Counted from the first letter of the stretch, positions 17,060-28,097 are shown. The stretch: DNA of 64,000 nucleotides from JALORV01 sp963780715 (GCA_963780715.1 CAWADK010000027.1:1-64000); one strand, 5' to 3'. A program made the numbers and translations. Notes: generated by a model from the sequence alone, not told the origin.

Positions 17060-18163
17060 ATGTCGCAGCGCATACTGAACGCGAATCAACGGCTCGTCGA
17101 TGCGGCGCGCGATCCGCTGGAGCGCGTGCGGCGCCGGCAGGACCGCGCCGTCCTGCTGGCCCGCATGGGACAGGTGGACGCCGCGCGCGAGGTATTGGAA
17201 CTGGCGCGCGCCGAGACCCCGGCGCATGCGACGCCCCCGCTGCTGCTGCGCTTCGAGTACGTCGACGCGATCCAGCTGTATTTCGCGAAGCGGTTCGTCG
17301 AGGCCCGGACCGCACTGCTCGGCGTGACCGAGCGCGCCCGCCGTGCCGCTGACGACATGGCGCTGGTCGGGGAATGCGAATCGGCCCTGGCGCTCTTCAT
17401 GCAGCGCGAAGGCGACGTGCGTGCGGCAGCGCGCCACGCGCGGGCCGTGCTCGCCAATTCCGGCGCCACACTGGAATCGCGCTATCGCGCTTACCTGGCG
17501 CTGGGTTCGTTGCACCAGGATGCCTACGACTACGAAGAAGCCGCGCGACTCTACGGCGAGGCCGAAGGGCTGGTGCATCAACTCGACGACGACATTGCGA
17601 TGTCGAGCTGGCTGCAGCGCTCTGCGTTGACGCAGGCGGCGCATGCGCGTCAGGCGGCAGCGCTGGACGAGCTCGACGCCCGGACGCTCGCCAACGCCAT
17701 CAGCGCCCTCAAGAAGAGCATCGCATTCGCCGGCGGCCTGGCTGACGGTCCGGACACGACGCTCGATCACCTGCTTCTGGCGGAAATGCTCGTGCTGCAG
17801 AACCGTCAGGCTGAGGCGATGGCACTGTACGACGCCTACCTGCCGAGCGCCGAGGGCGAAGGCTTCCTGCATGAAGTCACGGCTGCCGTGGCCGACCGCG
17901 CCAGCTGCTTGATCAAGCTCGGACGCAGCGAGGAGGGCCATGAGCAGCTCGAGCGTGCGCTGAAGCGCGTCGACGAAGCCACCCCGTCCGACATCCGCGC
18001 GATCGTGCACGCCAATCTGGCCGCCGCGCTGAAGGCCGACGGCCGGAAGGACGAGGCCGGGCAGCATCACAGACTGGCCGAGATGGCATGGCAGACCTAT
18101 GCGCACGAGCAACGCGAAGCGCGGCGCCTGCTGGCCGGCGATCCGGCCGATACGCTGCACTGA
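17060..18163 (+). CDS. TPR-like helical-repeat protein inserted between gatA and gatB
   Basis: 367 residues from the ATG at 17060, only seven bases after the gatA stop; gatB starts 12 bases after its own stop. The protein has no signal peptide or membrane segment. It consists of repeated helix pairs rich in Ala, Leu and Arg with TPR spacing (for example ALGSLHQDAYDYEEAARLYGE and DRASCLIKLGRSEEGHEQLE), which suggests a soluble scaffold or chaperone-like role in the cytoplasm. I know of no standard Gat subunit like this. The tight spacing suggests co-expression with the amidotransferase but does not prove a physical link. Confidence 0.8.
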   Translation: MSQRILNANQRLVDAARDPLERVRRRQDRAVLLARMGQVDAAREVLELARAETPAHATPPLLLRFEYVDAIQLYFAKRFVEARTALLGVTERARRAADDMALVGECESALALFMQREGDVRAAARHARAVLANSGATLESRYRAYLALGSLHQDAYDYEEAARLYGEAEGLVHQLDDDIAMSSWLQRSALTQAAHARQAAALDELDARTLANAISALKKSIAFAGGLADGPDTTLDHLLLAEMLVLQNRQAEAMALYDAYLPSAEGEGFLHEVTAAVADRASCLIKLGRSEEGHEQLERALKRVDEATPSDIRAIVHANLAAALKADGRKDEAGQHHRLAEMAWQTYAHEQREARRLLAGDPADTLH

Positions 18164-18175
18164 CAGGAGACCGCG

Positions 18176-19663
<1,488 letters not shown>

Positions 19664-19711
19664 CCATCAGGCGGCCTGGACGAGCCCCTTGGTAGGGCCG
19701 CGCGGCCGCCG

Positions 19712-20975
19712 TTACGGAGCGACCACCAGCGTGAAGTTCGGCCCGATGACGATCGTGGCAGGCACGACCGTGACTTCGCTGCTAAGTTGGGCCTGGTAGC
19801 CGGTCGCCGCTGCCTCGAGCTTGTACTTCGCGGCGTTCGCAGCCTGCGCGACGAAGTTGAGCGGCGAGACCATCGGGTTCGCGTAGACCAGCAGGCGCGG
19901 AGCGGCGGTTGGCAGCGGCAGCGAGTAGCCGCCCGTCGTCGGGTCGACATTCATCTGCGCGACTTCCACCGCGGGCACCGAACCCACCGCCTGCAGCGCG
20001 CGTACGGATCCGCTGTCCCGCGCGCCGGCCGGACCAACATTGCCGGTGACGGTGCCTTCGGCCGACACCGGCATCGTCACCGGATCCATGCTCGAGTTCA
20101 GCGTGGTGGTGTGATCCGTCATCACCGGCACGGCGGCGATCACCGCGGTGGTGAGCTTCCTGCCCGTGAACACGACGTCATACGGCCCCTTCATCGGGTC
20201 CAGCGGCGCGAGAGACGAACTGGCCGTTCGCGGCGGGCTGCGTCGCCTTCAGCACGACACCATTTTTCTGGGCACTGACCGTCACATCGCCCAGACCTGT
20301 CTGCACGTGTCCCACGATGCCAGTCAGCGTCCGCGGAACGATGCTGACGACCGGCTTCAGGTTGTATCGACCGCTGTTGCCCCGCTTGACGATCGAACGG
20401 CAGGCATCGAAGTCGAGCACGAGGTCGGTCATCGTGTTCGGCTGCACGGTGAATCCGTGAACGAGCTTCAGGCCGCTTTGTGTCGCACTGGGCGTATCGA
20501 GTGGTATCTCGGTCAAGCTTCCCGAGGGCACGATCGCATTGGCAGGCATGCTGGCGCCATTGGGCCTGAGCACCAGCCGGACCTGGGTGTACTGGCCGGC
20601 CGGCAGCGGCGTCTGGCCGAGTTCCGCCAGCACGCCGTTGGTCAGATCGAGCAGGTCGATGCGCTGCGCCGGGCTGACCACGACTTCGCTCCAGCCGCCA
20701 TCGGTGTCCATGGCCGTCGACGACGCATGGACACGCACGCGATCGACCGTTACGTACACATGGTCGTAGCCACAGGCCGGTGCATCGGTCAGCGCGACCC
20801 GCAGCGTGCCGCTGCCACTGGTGCCACGCGCGCTGCCACCAGCCCCACCGCCTCCGGCCGGAGGGGCGGCACCGTTCGGCGCCACTCCGCCGTCGCCTCC
20901 ACCGCAGGACGCCAGCATCATTACGGTCCCGAACGCCAGCAACGCCGTGCGAGTGCTTCGAATCGATGTGCGCAT
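19712..20975 (-). pseudogene. DUF4382 domain lipoprotein, split by a frameshift
   Basis: Start at the ATG at 20975 (GGAGG site upstream), giving a lipoprotein signal with lipobox LASC, a Gly/Ala-rich linker and the DUF4382 domain (LRVALTDAPACGYDHVYVTVDRVRVH, LLDLTNGVLAELGQTPLPAGQYTQVRLVL). The frame changes near 20208-20216. Beyond that point another frame continues the sandwich-like C-terminal part without loss (PLDPMKGPYDVVFTGRKL ...) to the stop at 19712. One extra base explains the break. DUF4382 proteins are exported and of unknown function, and are often followed by a carboxypeptidase-regulatory-like domain, as seems the case here. Divergent from the S9 peptidase. Confidence 0.78.
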
Positions 20976-21190
20976 GACCCCTCCGCTGCCTGACCGCTCC
21001 GTTAGCGGCCACATGGGAATTTTTCCCTTTTTCTGGCCACCCCACGATCCGATTCGCGCTAATCCGAAAGTTTGGTGAGCGATCATTGACCCGGGTCACA
21101 CGCGCCGCGCGCGCCGCGCTGCGACGAGGCCGGAACGCGGGCCGTTGCAAGTTGTCTACGATCGCTCGTCTTCGGTTTCCCGGACTGCCC

Positions 21191-23401
21191 ATGCCCTCGC
21201 TTCGCCACACGGCCGTGAATGCTCTGACTACCGCGTTTCTGTCGCTGGTCGCCGCCGCTGCGCCGGCCTCGACGGTGCCGCCACCGCTGCCATCGCAACC
21301 CGTCACAGAGACGCACTGGGGCGTGGCGGTTCCGGATCCCTACCGCTTTCTCGAGGACGTCAAAGACCCGAAGGTGCAGGACTGGCTGAAGGGACAGGCG
21401 AACGCGACGGAAGCGTTGCTGGCGTCGATCCCCGGGCGCGCGACCCTGCTGGCGCGCATGCGCGAGATCGAGGACGCGGCGGCCGGCCTCACGAACGCCG
21501 TCGTGCGCACCGAGTCGAATCGCTACTTCTTCCAGCGTCGCAACCCCGGCGAGGGTCAGTTCAAGCTGGTCTGGCGCGATGGCGCCGACGGCACTGACAC
21601 GGTGATCGTCGATCCGGAGGCGCTGACGAAGGCCACTGGCCGACCCCACGCGATCATGGACTTCGCGCCCTCGCGCGACGGGCGACTGCTGGCGTATTCG
21701 ATCCAGGTCGGCGGCGGCGAGATCGGCACGCTGCACGTGATCGAGGTCGCGACCGGCAAGCCGGTGATCGAGCCGGTCGACCGCATCCGCTATGGCAGCA
21801 CCGCCTGGCTCGACGACGGCAGCGGCTTCTTCTACTCGCGCCTCGTCGAGGGCTACGAAAAGCTGCCGCAGGGCGAGCGCTTCCGCGACCGTACGCGACA
21901 CTTCCGCTCGCTCGCCGACGGCGTCGACCGCCCCATCCTCAGCCCAAGTCGCAATCCGGAGCTGAAGCTGCCGTCCTACGCCAGCGCCTACGTCTTCCAG
22001 ATTCCCGACACCCAGGTCGCTGCGGCGATCGTCTCCCTCGGCGTCGAGCGCAACCGCATGCTCTTCCTAGCCGACCTCGCCTCTGCGATGCGCGGCGAGG
22101 CGAAGTGGCGCAAGGTAGTCGACGTCGCCGACCGCGTCACCGATGTCGCGTACACCAACGGCTGGCTGTATCTGCGCAGTTCGAAGGACGCGCCGCGCTT
22201 CAAGGTCGTGCGCATGCCGCTTGACCGTCCCGAGATTGCGCAGGCCGAGACGGTCATCGCGCCAGGCCCGGCCGTCGTCGTCGGCATAGCCGGCGCACGC
22301 GATGGTCTCTTCGTCACCCAGCGCGACGGGCCGACCCTGTCGTTATCGCGCGTACCGCCCGCACCGGCCGGTGCACTCGTGAAGCGCGAGCCGATCGCGC
22401 TGCCCTTCGCCGGCAACGTCGCGATCGACTCGGCCAGCACGCGTCTGGACGGCGTCGTGCTCGAACTCGGCGGCTGGGCCCATGCGACCAAGCCGTGGCT
22501 GTTCGACGGCAAGGCGCTGACCCAGCTGCCGTTCGTCAAGGCCGGTGCCTTTGACGCGCCGACAGACATCGAGGCACGCGAGGTGCGCGTCAAGAGCCAC
22601 GATGGAGTCGAGGTGCCGATGTCGATCGTCATGCGCAAGGGCCTGAAGCTCGACGGCCGCAACCCGACCATCGTCTACGGCTACGGCGCCTATGGCATCA
22701 CCGAGAACCCGTTCTTCAATCCACGCATCCTGGCCTGGCTCGAGCGCGGCGGCGTCTATGCGTTCGTCCACGTGCGCGGCGGCGGCGTGTACGGCGACGA
22801 ATGGCATCAGGCGGGCCGCAAGTCCACCAAGCCCAACACCTGGCGTGACGCGATCGCCGCCACCGAATGGCTGATCGCGCAGCGCTACACCGCGCCCGAC
22901 CGAGTCGGCATCTACGGCGGCAGCGCCGGCGGCATCCTCGTCGGGCGCGCGATCACCGAGCGGCCGGATCTATTCGCCGCGGCGGTGCCGGCGGTCGGCA
23001 CGATGGACATGGTGCGCGCCGAAACCAGCGCCAACGGCGCGGCCAACATTCCGGAGTTCGGCACGGTGAAGAAAGAGGACGAATTCCGCGCGCTGCTGGC
23101 GATGAGCAGCTATCACCAACTGAAAGACGGCACGAAGTATCCGGCAGTGATGCTGGTGCATGGCGTCAACGACATCCGTGTCGACGTCTGGCAGTCGGCC
23201 AAGTTCGCGTCGCAACTCGCGACGGCCACTGCCAGTGGGAAGCCGGTTCTGCTGCGGCTCGACTACGAGTCGGGCCATGGCCAGGGCAGCACGCGGACGC
23301 AGCTGCAGGAGCGCAGCGCCGACATCTACAGCTTCATGCTGTGGCAGTTCGGCGTGCCGGAGTTCCAGCCGACGGCTAAGGCCGCGGCCATCGCACGTTG
23401 A
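21191..23401 (+). CDS. Exported prolyl oligopeptidase family (S9) serine peptidase
   Basis: 736 residues from the ATG at 21191, chosen because a signal peptide begins there (MPSLRHTAVN, then a hydrophobic core to APAST). N-terminal DPYRFLEDVKDPKVQDWLKGQ is typical of the S9A family; a seven-bladed propeller follows, then the alpha/beta hydrolase domain. The catalytic Ser lies in GIYGGSAGGILVG, the Asp in HGVNDIRVD and the His in ESGHGQGS. It should cleave short peptides after proline in the periplasm. It is divergent from the DUF4382 gene and convergent with the next two genes. Confidence 0.93.
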   Translation: MPSLRHTAVNALTTAFLSLVAAAAPASTVPPPLPSQPVTETHWGVAVPDPYRFLEDVKDPKVQDWLKGQANATEALLASIPGRATLLARMREIEDAAAGLTNAVVRTESNRYFFQRRNPGEGQFKLVWRDGADGTDTVIVDPEALTKATGRPHAIMDFAPSRDGRLLAYSIQVGGGEIGTLHVIEVATGKPVIEPVDRIRYGSTAWLDDGSGFFYSRLVEGYEKLPQGERFRDRTRHFRSLADGVDRPILSPSRNPELKLPSYASAYVFQIPDTQVAAAIVSLGVERNRMLFLADLASAMRGEAKWRKVVDVADRVTDVAYTNGWLYLRSSKDAPRFKVVRMPLDRPEIAQAETVIAPGPAVVVGIAGARDGLFVTQRDGPTLSLSRVPPAPAGALVKREPIALPFAGNVAIDSASTRLDGVVLELGGWAHATKPWLFDGKALTQLPFVKAGAFDAPTDIEAREVRVKSHDGVEVPMSIVMRKGLKLDGRNPTIVYGYGAYGITENPFFNPRILAWLERGGVYAFVHVRGGGVYGDEWHQAGRKSTKPNTWRDAIAATEWLIAQRYTAPDRVGIYGGSAGGILVGRAITERPDLFAAAVPAVGTMDMVRAETSANGAANIPEFGTVKKEDEFRALLAMSSYHQLKDGTKYPAVMLVHGVNDIRVDVWQSAKFASQLATATASGKPVLLRLDYESGHGQGSTRTQLQERSADIYSFMLWQFGVPEFQPTAKAAAIAR

Positions 23402-23411
23402 GCCGCTGCGC

Positions 23412-23861
23412 TCAGGAGCAGGTTGCGCGCAGTCGGCGCAGCAGGGTGACGGACGTCGGGAAGTTCTTCGGATTCTCGTCCGGATAGAACAGCTGATCCG
23501 GCGGGAGCCCGGGACTCCCGACCGGCGGCCAACCGCGGATCGCGACCACTCCGGGAACCAGAGCCGACAAAGCGACAGCGCCCGAGTCCACGTCGCGTTT
23601 GCAGACGAGGAAAACGGCACCCGCCTTTGCGGCGCGGTCGCGCAACGCTGCCACGCTCGCCGGCGCTTTAGGTGAGAGCCCACGCGTCTCCGGCGGCAGC
23701 ACGAGCAGGAAGAACCGACCCTGGTTCTCCGCGAGCCCGGTCTGCACTGCCTGATTGAAGGTGAATCCCGCGCCGCCGGCGATGTAGAGCCCGCCGAACC
23801 GGTCCTGCGCGGCCACGGCGCCCACCAGCACACTCAACAGCACAACGAACCAGCGTCTCAT
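23412..23861 (-). CDS. Small exported protein of unknown function (DsrE-like pattern)
   Basis: 149 residues with a signal peptide (MRRWFVVLLSVLVGAVAAQ). The mature part has alternating beta strands and helices with one internal Cys (AVFLVCKRD) and a C-terminal Cys. The layout, including the hydrophobic strand RFFLLVLPPE and helix ASVAALRDRAAKAG, resembles DsrE-like proteins, but the match is weak and I do not assign it. The ATG overlaps the stop of the DUF4124 gene by four bases, so the two are translationally coupled. It ends 10 bases from the convergent S9 peptidase. Confidence 0.7.
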   Translation of the reverse strand: MRRWFVVLLSVLVGAVAAQDRFGGLYIAGGAGFTFNQAVQTGLAENQGRFFLLVLPPETRGLSPKAPASVAALRDRAAKAGAVFLVCKRDVDSGAVALSALVPGVVAIRGWPPVGSPGLPPDQLFYPDENPKNFPTSVTLLRRLRATCS

Positions 23862-24592
23862 TGCGGCTTTCCGCTGAACCTTGGATCGATCAGGATATCG
23901 GTTTCTGGGTTGCGCTGGACCGGCCGCGCGCCCTGCGCCAGCAGTTCCTTGTACCGCTTCTTTTCGGCGTCGAAACGCTCGTTGATGCGAGCAATCTCGG
24001 ACCGCGCCTCGGCAAGAATCTTCTGTTCCGCCGATGCCGCCTGGGCGTTCAGTTCATAACCACGCTTGAGGCTGTCGGGCTGAGCGCGGTTCTTGTAGAA
24101 CTCCGACTCGTCGTCGAGCCGCTTGCGGTCCTTGGCCAGGCTCGCCGTACGCTCGGCCGAACGCTTGATGCTCTCCTCCGCGCCTTCGAGTGCCTTGCGC
24201 CGCGCGGCCTCGATCTCCTCCTCGTTGGCGTAGGCCTCGAGCAGCGACCGGTCGCGCCGGCGTTGCGCCAATTGCCGCTCTTCCTCTTCGATCTTCTTCT
24301 TGGCCTCGAGCGCCTTCGCGCGCTGCTCTTCCGGGGTCAGCGGCCGCGAAATCACGCGTCGAACCGAACCGTCGCGGTTCAACTCGCGGATGTCGCTGTT
24401 GGCGCACTCCGGCGGCGGCCGGTCGGCACTGTAGGTCTTGCCGTTGGCGATGCAGCTGTACATCGTGCCCGCAGGTGGCGGATTGGCCCCCTGCGCGCTT
24501 GCCTGCACAGGAAGCAGCGTCGCCGCCAGCGCCGCCACGACACAAGCGAGCGGTGAGGCGCCGCCCCGAAGCGATTGTGAGTCACGCACCAT
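23858..24592 (-). CDS. Exported DUF4124-type coiled-coil protein
   Basis: 244 residues: signal peptide (to ASAQ, about residue 34), then a short DUF4124-like module (MYSCIANGKTYSADRPPPEC, ending in a conserved Cys pair). A long, highly charged coiled coil follows (about residues 85-215, rich in Glu, Lys, Arg and Ala), ending in NPETDILIDPRFSGKPQ. DUF4124 proteins are periplasmic and common in beta- and gammaproteobacteria, function unknown. The start overlaps the pyrE end by 11 bases and its stop overlaps the next start, giving a pyrE-DUF4124-small exported protein unit. Confidence 0.78.
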   Translation of the reverse strand: MVRDSQSLRGGASPLACVVAALAATLLPVQASAQGANPPPAGTMYSCIANGKTYSADRPPPECANSDIRELNRDGSVRRVISRPLTPEEQRAKALEAKKKIEEEERQLAQRRRDRSLLEAYANEEEIEAARRKALEGAEESIKRSAERTASLAKDRKRLDDESEFYKNRAQPDSLKRGYELNAQAASAEQKILAEARSEIARINERFDAEKKRYKELLAQGARPVQRNPETDILIDPRFSGKPQ

Positions 24593-25259
24593 AACGTTCC
24601 CGATAGCGTTCCACCGCCGGCCGAAAGCCGCGCACGTGTTGCGCCTGTGTAGTCTCCGCCGCCAGGTAGTGCATCACGTCATCGAGGTTGGCGATTGCGA
24701 GCACCGGAATGCCGTACGCCGCCTCGACTTCCTGCACCGCCGAACGCTGCGACAGCGCATCGTCCGGCCCGGCTCGCTCCATGCGGTCCAGCGCGATCAG
24801 CACGGCCGCCGGCGTGGCGCCGGCCGCGCGGATCAGTTCCACCGACTCGCGCACCGACGTGCCGGCGGTGATGACGTCATCCACGATAACGACGCGGCCC
24901 GCGAGCGGAGCGCCGACGAGCAGCCCACCTTCGCCGTGGTCCTTGGCTTCCTTGCGGTTGAATGCAAACGGCACATCGGTCCCGAGATCCGCGAGCGCGA
25001 CAGCCGTGGTCGCCGCGAGCGTGATGCCCTTGTAGGCCGGTCCGAACAGCATGTCGAACTGCACGCGCCCTTCGGCGCGCGCCGCGAGCAGCGTCTGCGC
25101 ATAGAAACGCGCCAGCGTTCCCAGCAGCGCACCACGGTTGAAGAGCCCCGCATTGAAGAAGTACGGCGACAGCCGTCCGGCCTTGGTCCTGAACTCGCCA
25201 AAACGCAGCACGCCGGATTGCAGCGCGAACTCGATGAACTGCTGACGCAGAGATTGCAC
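24582..25259 (-). CDS. pyrE: Orotate phosphoribosyltransferase
   Basis: 225 residues from the GTG at 25259 (VQSLRQQFIEFAL), preferred over a TTG 45 bases upstream because it gives normal family length. PyrE joins orotate and PRPP to form OMP in pyrimidine synthesis. Seen: LRFGEFRTKAGRLSPYFFN at the N-terminus, GPAYKGITLA, FNRKEAKDHGEGG (the PRPP-binding flexible loop) and the PRPP motif VVIVDDVITAGTS. Divergent from xthA across 122 bases, and followed by two envelope-protein genes with overlapping ends. Confidence 0.96.
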   Translation of the reverse strand: MQSLRQQFIEFALQSGVLRFGEFRTKAGRLSPYFFNAGLFNRGALLGTLARFYAQTLLAARAEGRVQFDMLFGPAYKGITLAATTAVALADLGTDVPFAFNRKEAKDHGEGGLLVGAPLAGRVVIVDDVITAGTSVRESVELIRAAGATPAAVLIALDRMERAGPDDALSQRSAVQEVEAAYGIPVLAIANLDDVMHYLAAETTQAQHVRGFRPAVERYRERYGA

Positions 25260-25381
25260 TTGCCCGCCGACGGAACCCGCGGTTCCGCCCCTAAAGTGTC
25301 CCAAGGCGGATTTTGCCGCAGGCGCGCGACCAAAAGGATGGAAAATGCCGCCGAAATCCGACCCGCCGAGGCGATTGCCCC

Positions 25382-26158
25382 GTGATCCGCATCCTCTCCC
25401 TGAATGTCAACGGTATCCGCTCCGCCGCCTCCAAGGGCCTGTTCCGCTGGCTGCGCAAGGCCGAGCCCGACGTTGTCTGCCTGCAGGAAGTCAAGGCTGA
25501 CGAGGCCGACATTCCGGAGGCCCTGCGCTTTCCGGACGGCCTGCACGGACATTTCCATTGCGCACAGCGCCGCGGCTACTCCGGTACGGCGCTGTACGCC
25601 GTCAAGGACCCGCGCGCCGTGCGGCTCGGCTTCGGCTCGCGCGAGTTCGATGCCGAAGGCCGCTATGTCGAGGCGGAATTCAAGGACCTCACTGTGATCT
25701 CCGTGTACTTTCCATCGGGCTCCTCAGGTCCGGAGCGGCAGGCGGCCAAGTACCGCTTCCTGGCCGAGTTTGCACCGCACCTGGAAAAGCTTCGCGCAGG
25801 CGGGCGCGAGATCGTCTTCTGCGGCGACATCAACATCGCTCACAGGGAAATCGACCTGAAGAACTGGCGCAGCAACCAGAGGAACTCCGGCTTCCTACCC
25901 GACGAGCGCGCCTGGCTGACGCGGGTCTTCGACGAGCGGGGCTGGGTCGACGTGTTCCGCAAGCTCGATCAGCGGCCCGAGCAGTACACCTGGTGGAGCA
26001 ACCGTGGCCAGGCCTGGGCCAAGAACGTCGGCTGGCGCATCGACTATCAGATCGCGACACCGGCGCTGGCAGCGCGAGCCAGGCGCGCGGAGATCTACAC
26101 CGCCAAGAGATTCTCCGACCACGCGCCGCTCACCATCGACTACACCGGACGGCTCTGA
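25382..26158 (+). CDS. xthA: Exodeoxyribonuclease III (AP endonuclease)
   Basis: 258 residues from the GTG at 25382 (first codons GTG ATC CGC), since the family starts directly with this IRILSLNVNGIRSA strand. It repairs abasic sites and trims 3' ends. The metal and catalytic motifs are complete: LQEVKADE, YSGTALY, GDINIAHREIDLKNW and SDHAPLTID. It follows the pyrE start divergently and is seven bases ahead of the TAXI gene, perhaps co-transcribed with it. No irregularity. Confidence 0.95.
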   Translation: MIRILSLNVNGIRSAASKGLFRWLRKAEPDVVCLQEVKADEADIPEALRFPDGLHGHFHCAQRRGYSGTALYAVKDPRAVRLGFGSREFDAEGRYVEAEFKDLTVISVYFPSGSSGPERQAAKYRFLAEFAPHLEKLRAGGREIVFCGDINIAHREIDLKNWRSNQRNSGFLPDERAWLTRVFDERGWVDVFRKLDQRPEQYTWWSNRGQAWAKNVGWRIDYQIATPALAARARRAEIYTAKRFSDHAPLTIDYTGRL

Positions 26159-26164
26159 TCCCCG

Positions 26165-27499
26165 ATGCGACACACCGAATTCCTGCGCGGGCGCCTGCCC
26201 GAGAACATCGAAGGCCGCGCTCTGGCCTGGTACGTCATCGGGATCATCGCGCTGCTGGCGCTGCTCGGCTGGGGCCTCGCCAAGCTCGCGCCGCCGCCGC
26301 CGCCGCGGCGTGTCGTCATGACAACTGGAGCGGAGGATGGCGCGTATCACCGCTACGCGCAGCGCTACCGCGAACTGATCGCGCGCCATGGCGTTGAACT
26401 GGTGCTACGCCCGTCCTCCGGAGCGGCCGAAAACCTCGAACGGCTCCGAGCTGGCGCCGATGGCGTCGAGGTCGGGCTGGTGCAGGGCGGGCTCGTCCGG
26501 GAGTCCGACGAACAGCAGTTGACTACGCTCGGCAGCCTCTTTTACGAGCCCATCTGGGTGTTCTATCGGGGCAAGGCCACGATCGATCGCATTGCGGATC
26601 TGCGCGGCCAGCGCCTCGCGATCGGCATTCCCGGCGGCGGGACGCATGCGCTCGGCACGGTCGTCGCCCGCGACAATGGCCTCGGCGAGGCACCGACGAC
26701 TTTGGTTGACATTGGCGGTCTCGCTGCGGCTGACGCGCTGATCGACGGCCGGATCGATGCAGCTTTCTATGTCTCAGCAATCGACGGGCCCGCTGTGCAG
26801 CGACTGCTGCGTGCCCCGGGGGTACGGATGATGGATGCACGGCGCGCTGACGCCTACATTCGGCGCCTGCCGTACCTGCACAAGCTGGAGCTTCCCGAGG
26901 GTGTCGTAGATCTCAAGGCCGGCATTCCGCCGCAGCGCCTGACGATGATCGCGGTGACAGGCAACCTGATCGCGCGCGAAGACATCCATCCGTTGGCCAT
27001 CGAGCTCCTGCTGGAGGCGGCGCGCGAAGTGCACGGCGGACCGTCGCTGTTGCACGGGGCGCGCATCTTCCCGGCACCGATGGACATCGAACTGCCGCTC
27101 GCGACCGATGCGGATCGCTTCTACAAGGAGCGCCCGTCACTGCTGCGGCGTGTGCTGCCGTTCTGGCTGGCGGTGTGGGCCGAACGCCTGCTCTTCATCA
27201 TGCTGCCGCTGCTGGCGATCGCGATCCCCGCGTTCGCCTACCTGCCGAAGATCTACGACTGGCGCATCCGCAGCAAACTCGATGGCTGGTACGCGGAAGT
27301 CAATCGCATCGAGCGCGTGGCGATCGACCGGGGCGGCGATGCCGCCGCTCAACTCGAAAAAATGGATGACATCGAGGCCCGCCTGAACCTCGTCAAGGTT
27401 CCGAAGGCCTATCTCGCACACCTCTACACGCTGCGCGAACACGCGGATTACGTCCGCAAGTTGCTGCTCTCGCGCGCCGGCGCGCCGCCTGTGCACTAA
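26165..27499 (+). CDS. TAXI family TRAP transporter solute-binding protein, membrane anchored
   Basis: 444 residues. A short cytoplasmic start is followed by a signal-anchor (about residues 22-40) and a TAXI-type binding fold (VVMTTGAEDGAYHRYAQRY, RPSSGAAENLERL, DVEVGLVQGG-like strand, GIPGGGTHALGTVVAR). A second hydrophobic segment lies near residues 335-360, with a cytoplasmic helical tail. TAXI proteins normally deliver solutes to TRAP permeases, but no permease gene is nearby. The retained membrane anchors suggest a sensor or scaffold rather than a free binding protein; ligand unknown. Its stop overlaps the convergent next gene. Confidence 0.87.
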   Translation: MRHTEFLRGRLPENIEGRALAWYVIGIIALLALLGWGLAKLAPPPPPRRVVMTTGAEDGAYHRYAQRYRELIARHGVELVLRPSSGAAENLERLRAGADGVEVGLVQGGLVRESDEQQLTTLGSLFYEPIWVFYRGKATIDRIADLRGQRLAIGIPGGGTHALGTVVARDNGLGEAPTTLVDIGGLAAADALIDGRIDAAFYVSAIDGPAVQRLLRAPGVRMMDARRADAYIRRLPYLHKLELPEGVVDLKAGIPPQRLTMIAVTGNLIAREDIHPLAIELLLEAAREVHGGPSLLHGARIFPAPMDIELPLATDADRFYKERPSLLRRVLPFWLAVWAERLLFIMLPLLAIAIPAFAYLPKIYDWRIRSKLDGWYAEVNRIERVAIDRGGDAAAQLEKMDDIEARLNLVKVPKAYLAHLYTLREHADYVRKLLLSRAGAPPVH

Positions 27500-27798
27500 A
27501 GCGACATCGCTGCCACCCCGGCCAATGACAGCGCCAGTCCGAGCCAGCGCAGCGTGTCGGTGTGCCGCGGACGAAGGGCCATGTCACCCGGCGCGGCTGG
27601 AGGCTCGCTCGCGCGGTGCGACCGGCTTTCCCAGGTGTGGGTGAAGAACACGACGAGGGCCCCGCACCACACCAGCGCCACGGCGTAGCGACCCAGCGTT
27701 ACCGACATGACGAACAGCGACGCGAACGTGAGGATGCCCGCGTTCTCGAGAACGCGGCGCACGGCGTACCGCGGCCGGGTCCGTCCGCTCGTGCTCAT
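27496..27798 (-). CDS. Small hypothetical membrane protein
   Basis: 100 residues with two membrane helices at about residues 20-52 (a long hydrophobic stretch, possibly two passes) and a third at 82-99. It overlaps the TAXI gene by four bases at the 3' ends. No motif is recognised. Its ATG overlaps the stop of a very short upstream frame. Confidence 0.5.
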   Translation of the reverse strand: MSTSGRTRPRYAVRRVLENAGILTFASLFVMSVTLGRYAVALVWCGALVVFFTHTWESRSHRASEPPAAPGDMALRPRHTDTLRWLGLALSLAGVAAMSL

Positions 27799-27932
27799 CT
27801 GCCCGCCACCCGGTCCAGTTGCTGCACGACTCTGTTCATTTGCTCGCTCCGAGCCCGATCGGCCGGCTCACCGAGAGTATCGAATGCCCCGCACGCACGC
27901 GGCAACACGAATTGTTCGGTGATCACCAACAT
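27795..27932 (-). CDS. Possible very small protein, low confidence
   Basis: 45 residues from the ATG at 27932 (MLVITEQFVLPRACGAFDTL ...), ending in an ATGA overlap with the next gene. The composition is protein-like and the overlap suggests coupling. No Shine-Dalgarno is obvious, however, and the frame stays open upstream with poor coding character, so the true extent is uncertain. No family recognised. Confidence 0.3.
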   Translation of the reverse strand: MLVITEQFVLPRACGAFDTLGEPADRARSEQMNRVVQQLDRVAGR

Positions 27933-28097
27933 CTTCAGCGCCTGCGGGCCCTGACGCAGGCGGACCCGGCCGCGGGGCGGCCCCGGTGACGATGGACTGC
28001 TTCGGCAGCACCCTCTGCTGCCTGACCCGACGACCGGCAAGCCCCCGCAGCATTCCGGAGCAGTCACCAGCGATGCGCCACTAAACTGCGCGCACCC

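Noticed and set aside
27868..28053. 61-residue minus-strand frame upstream of the small membrane gene
   Set aside because: Pro/Gly/Arg-rich, no ribosome site, and partly overlaps a better but still doubtful frame.
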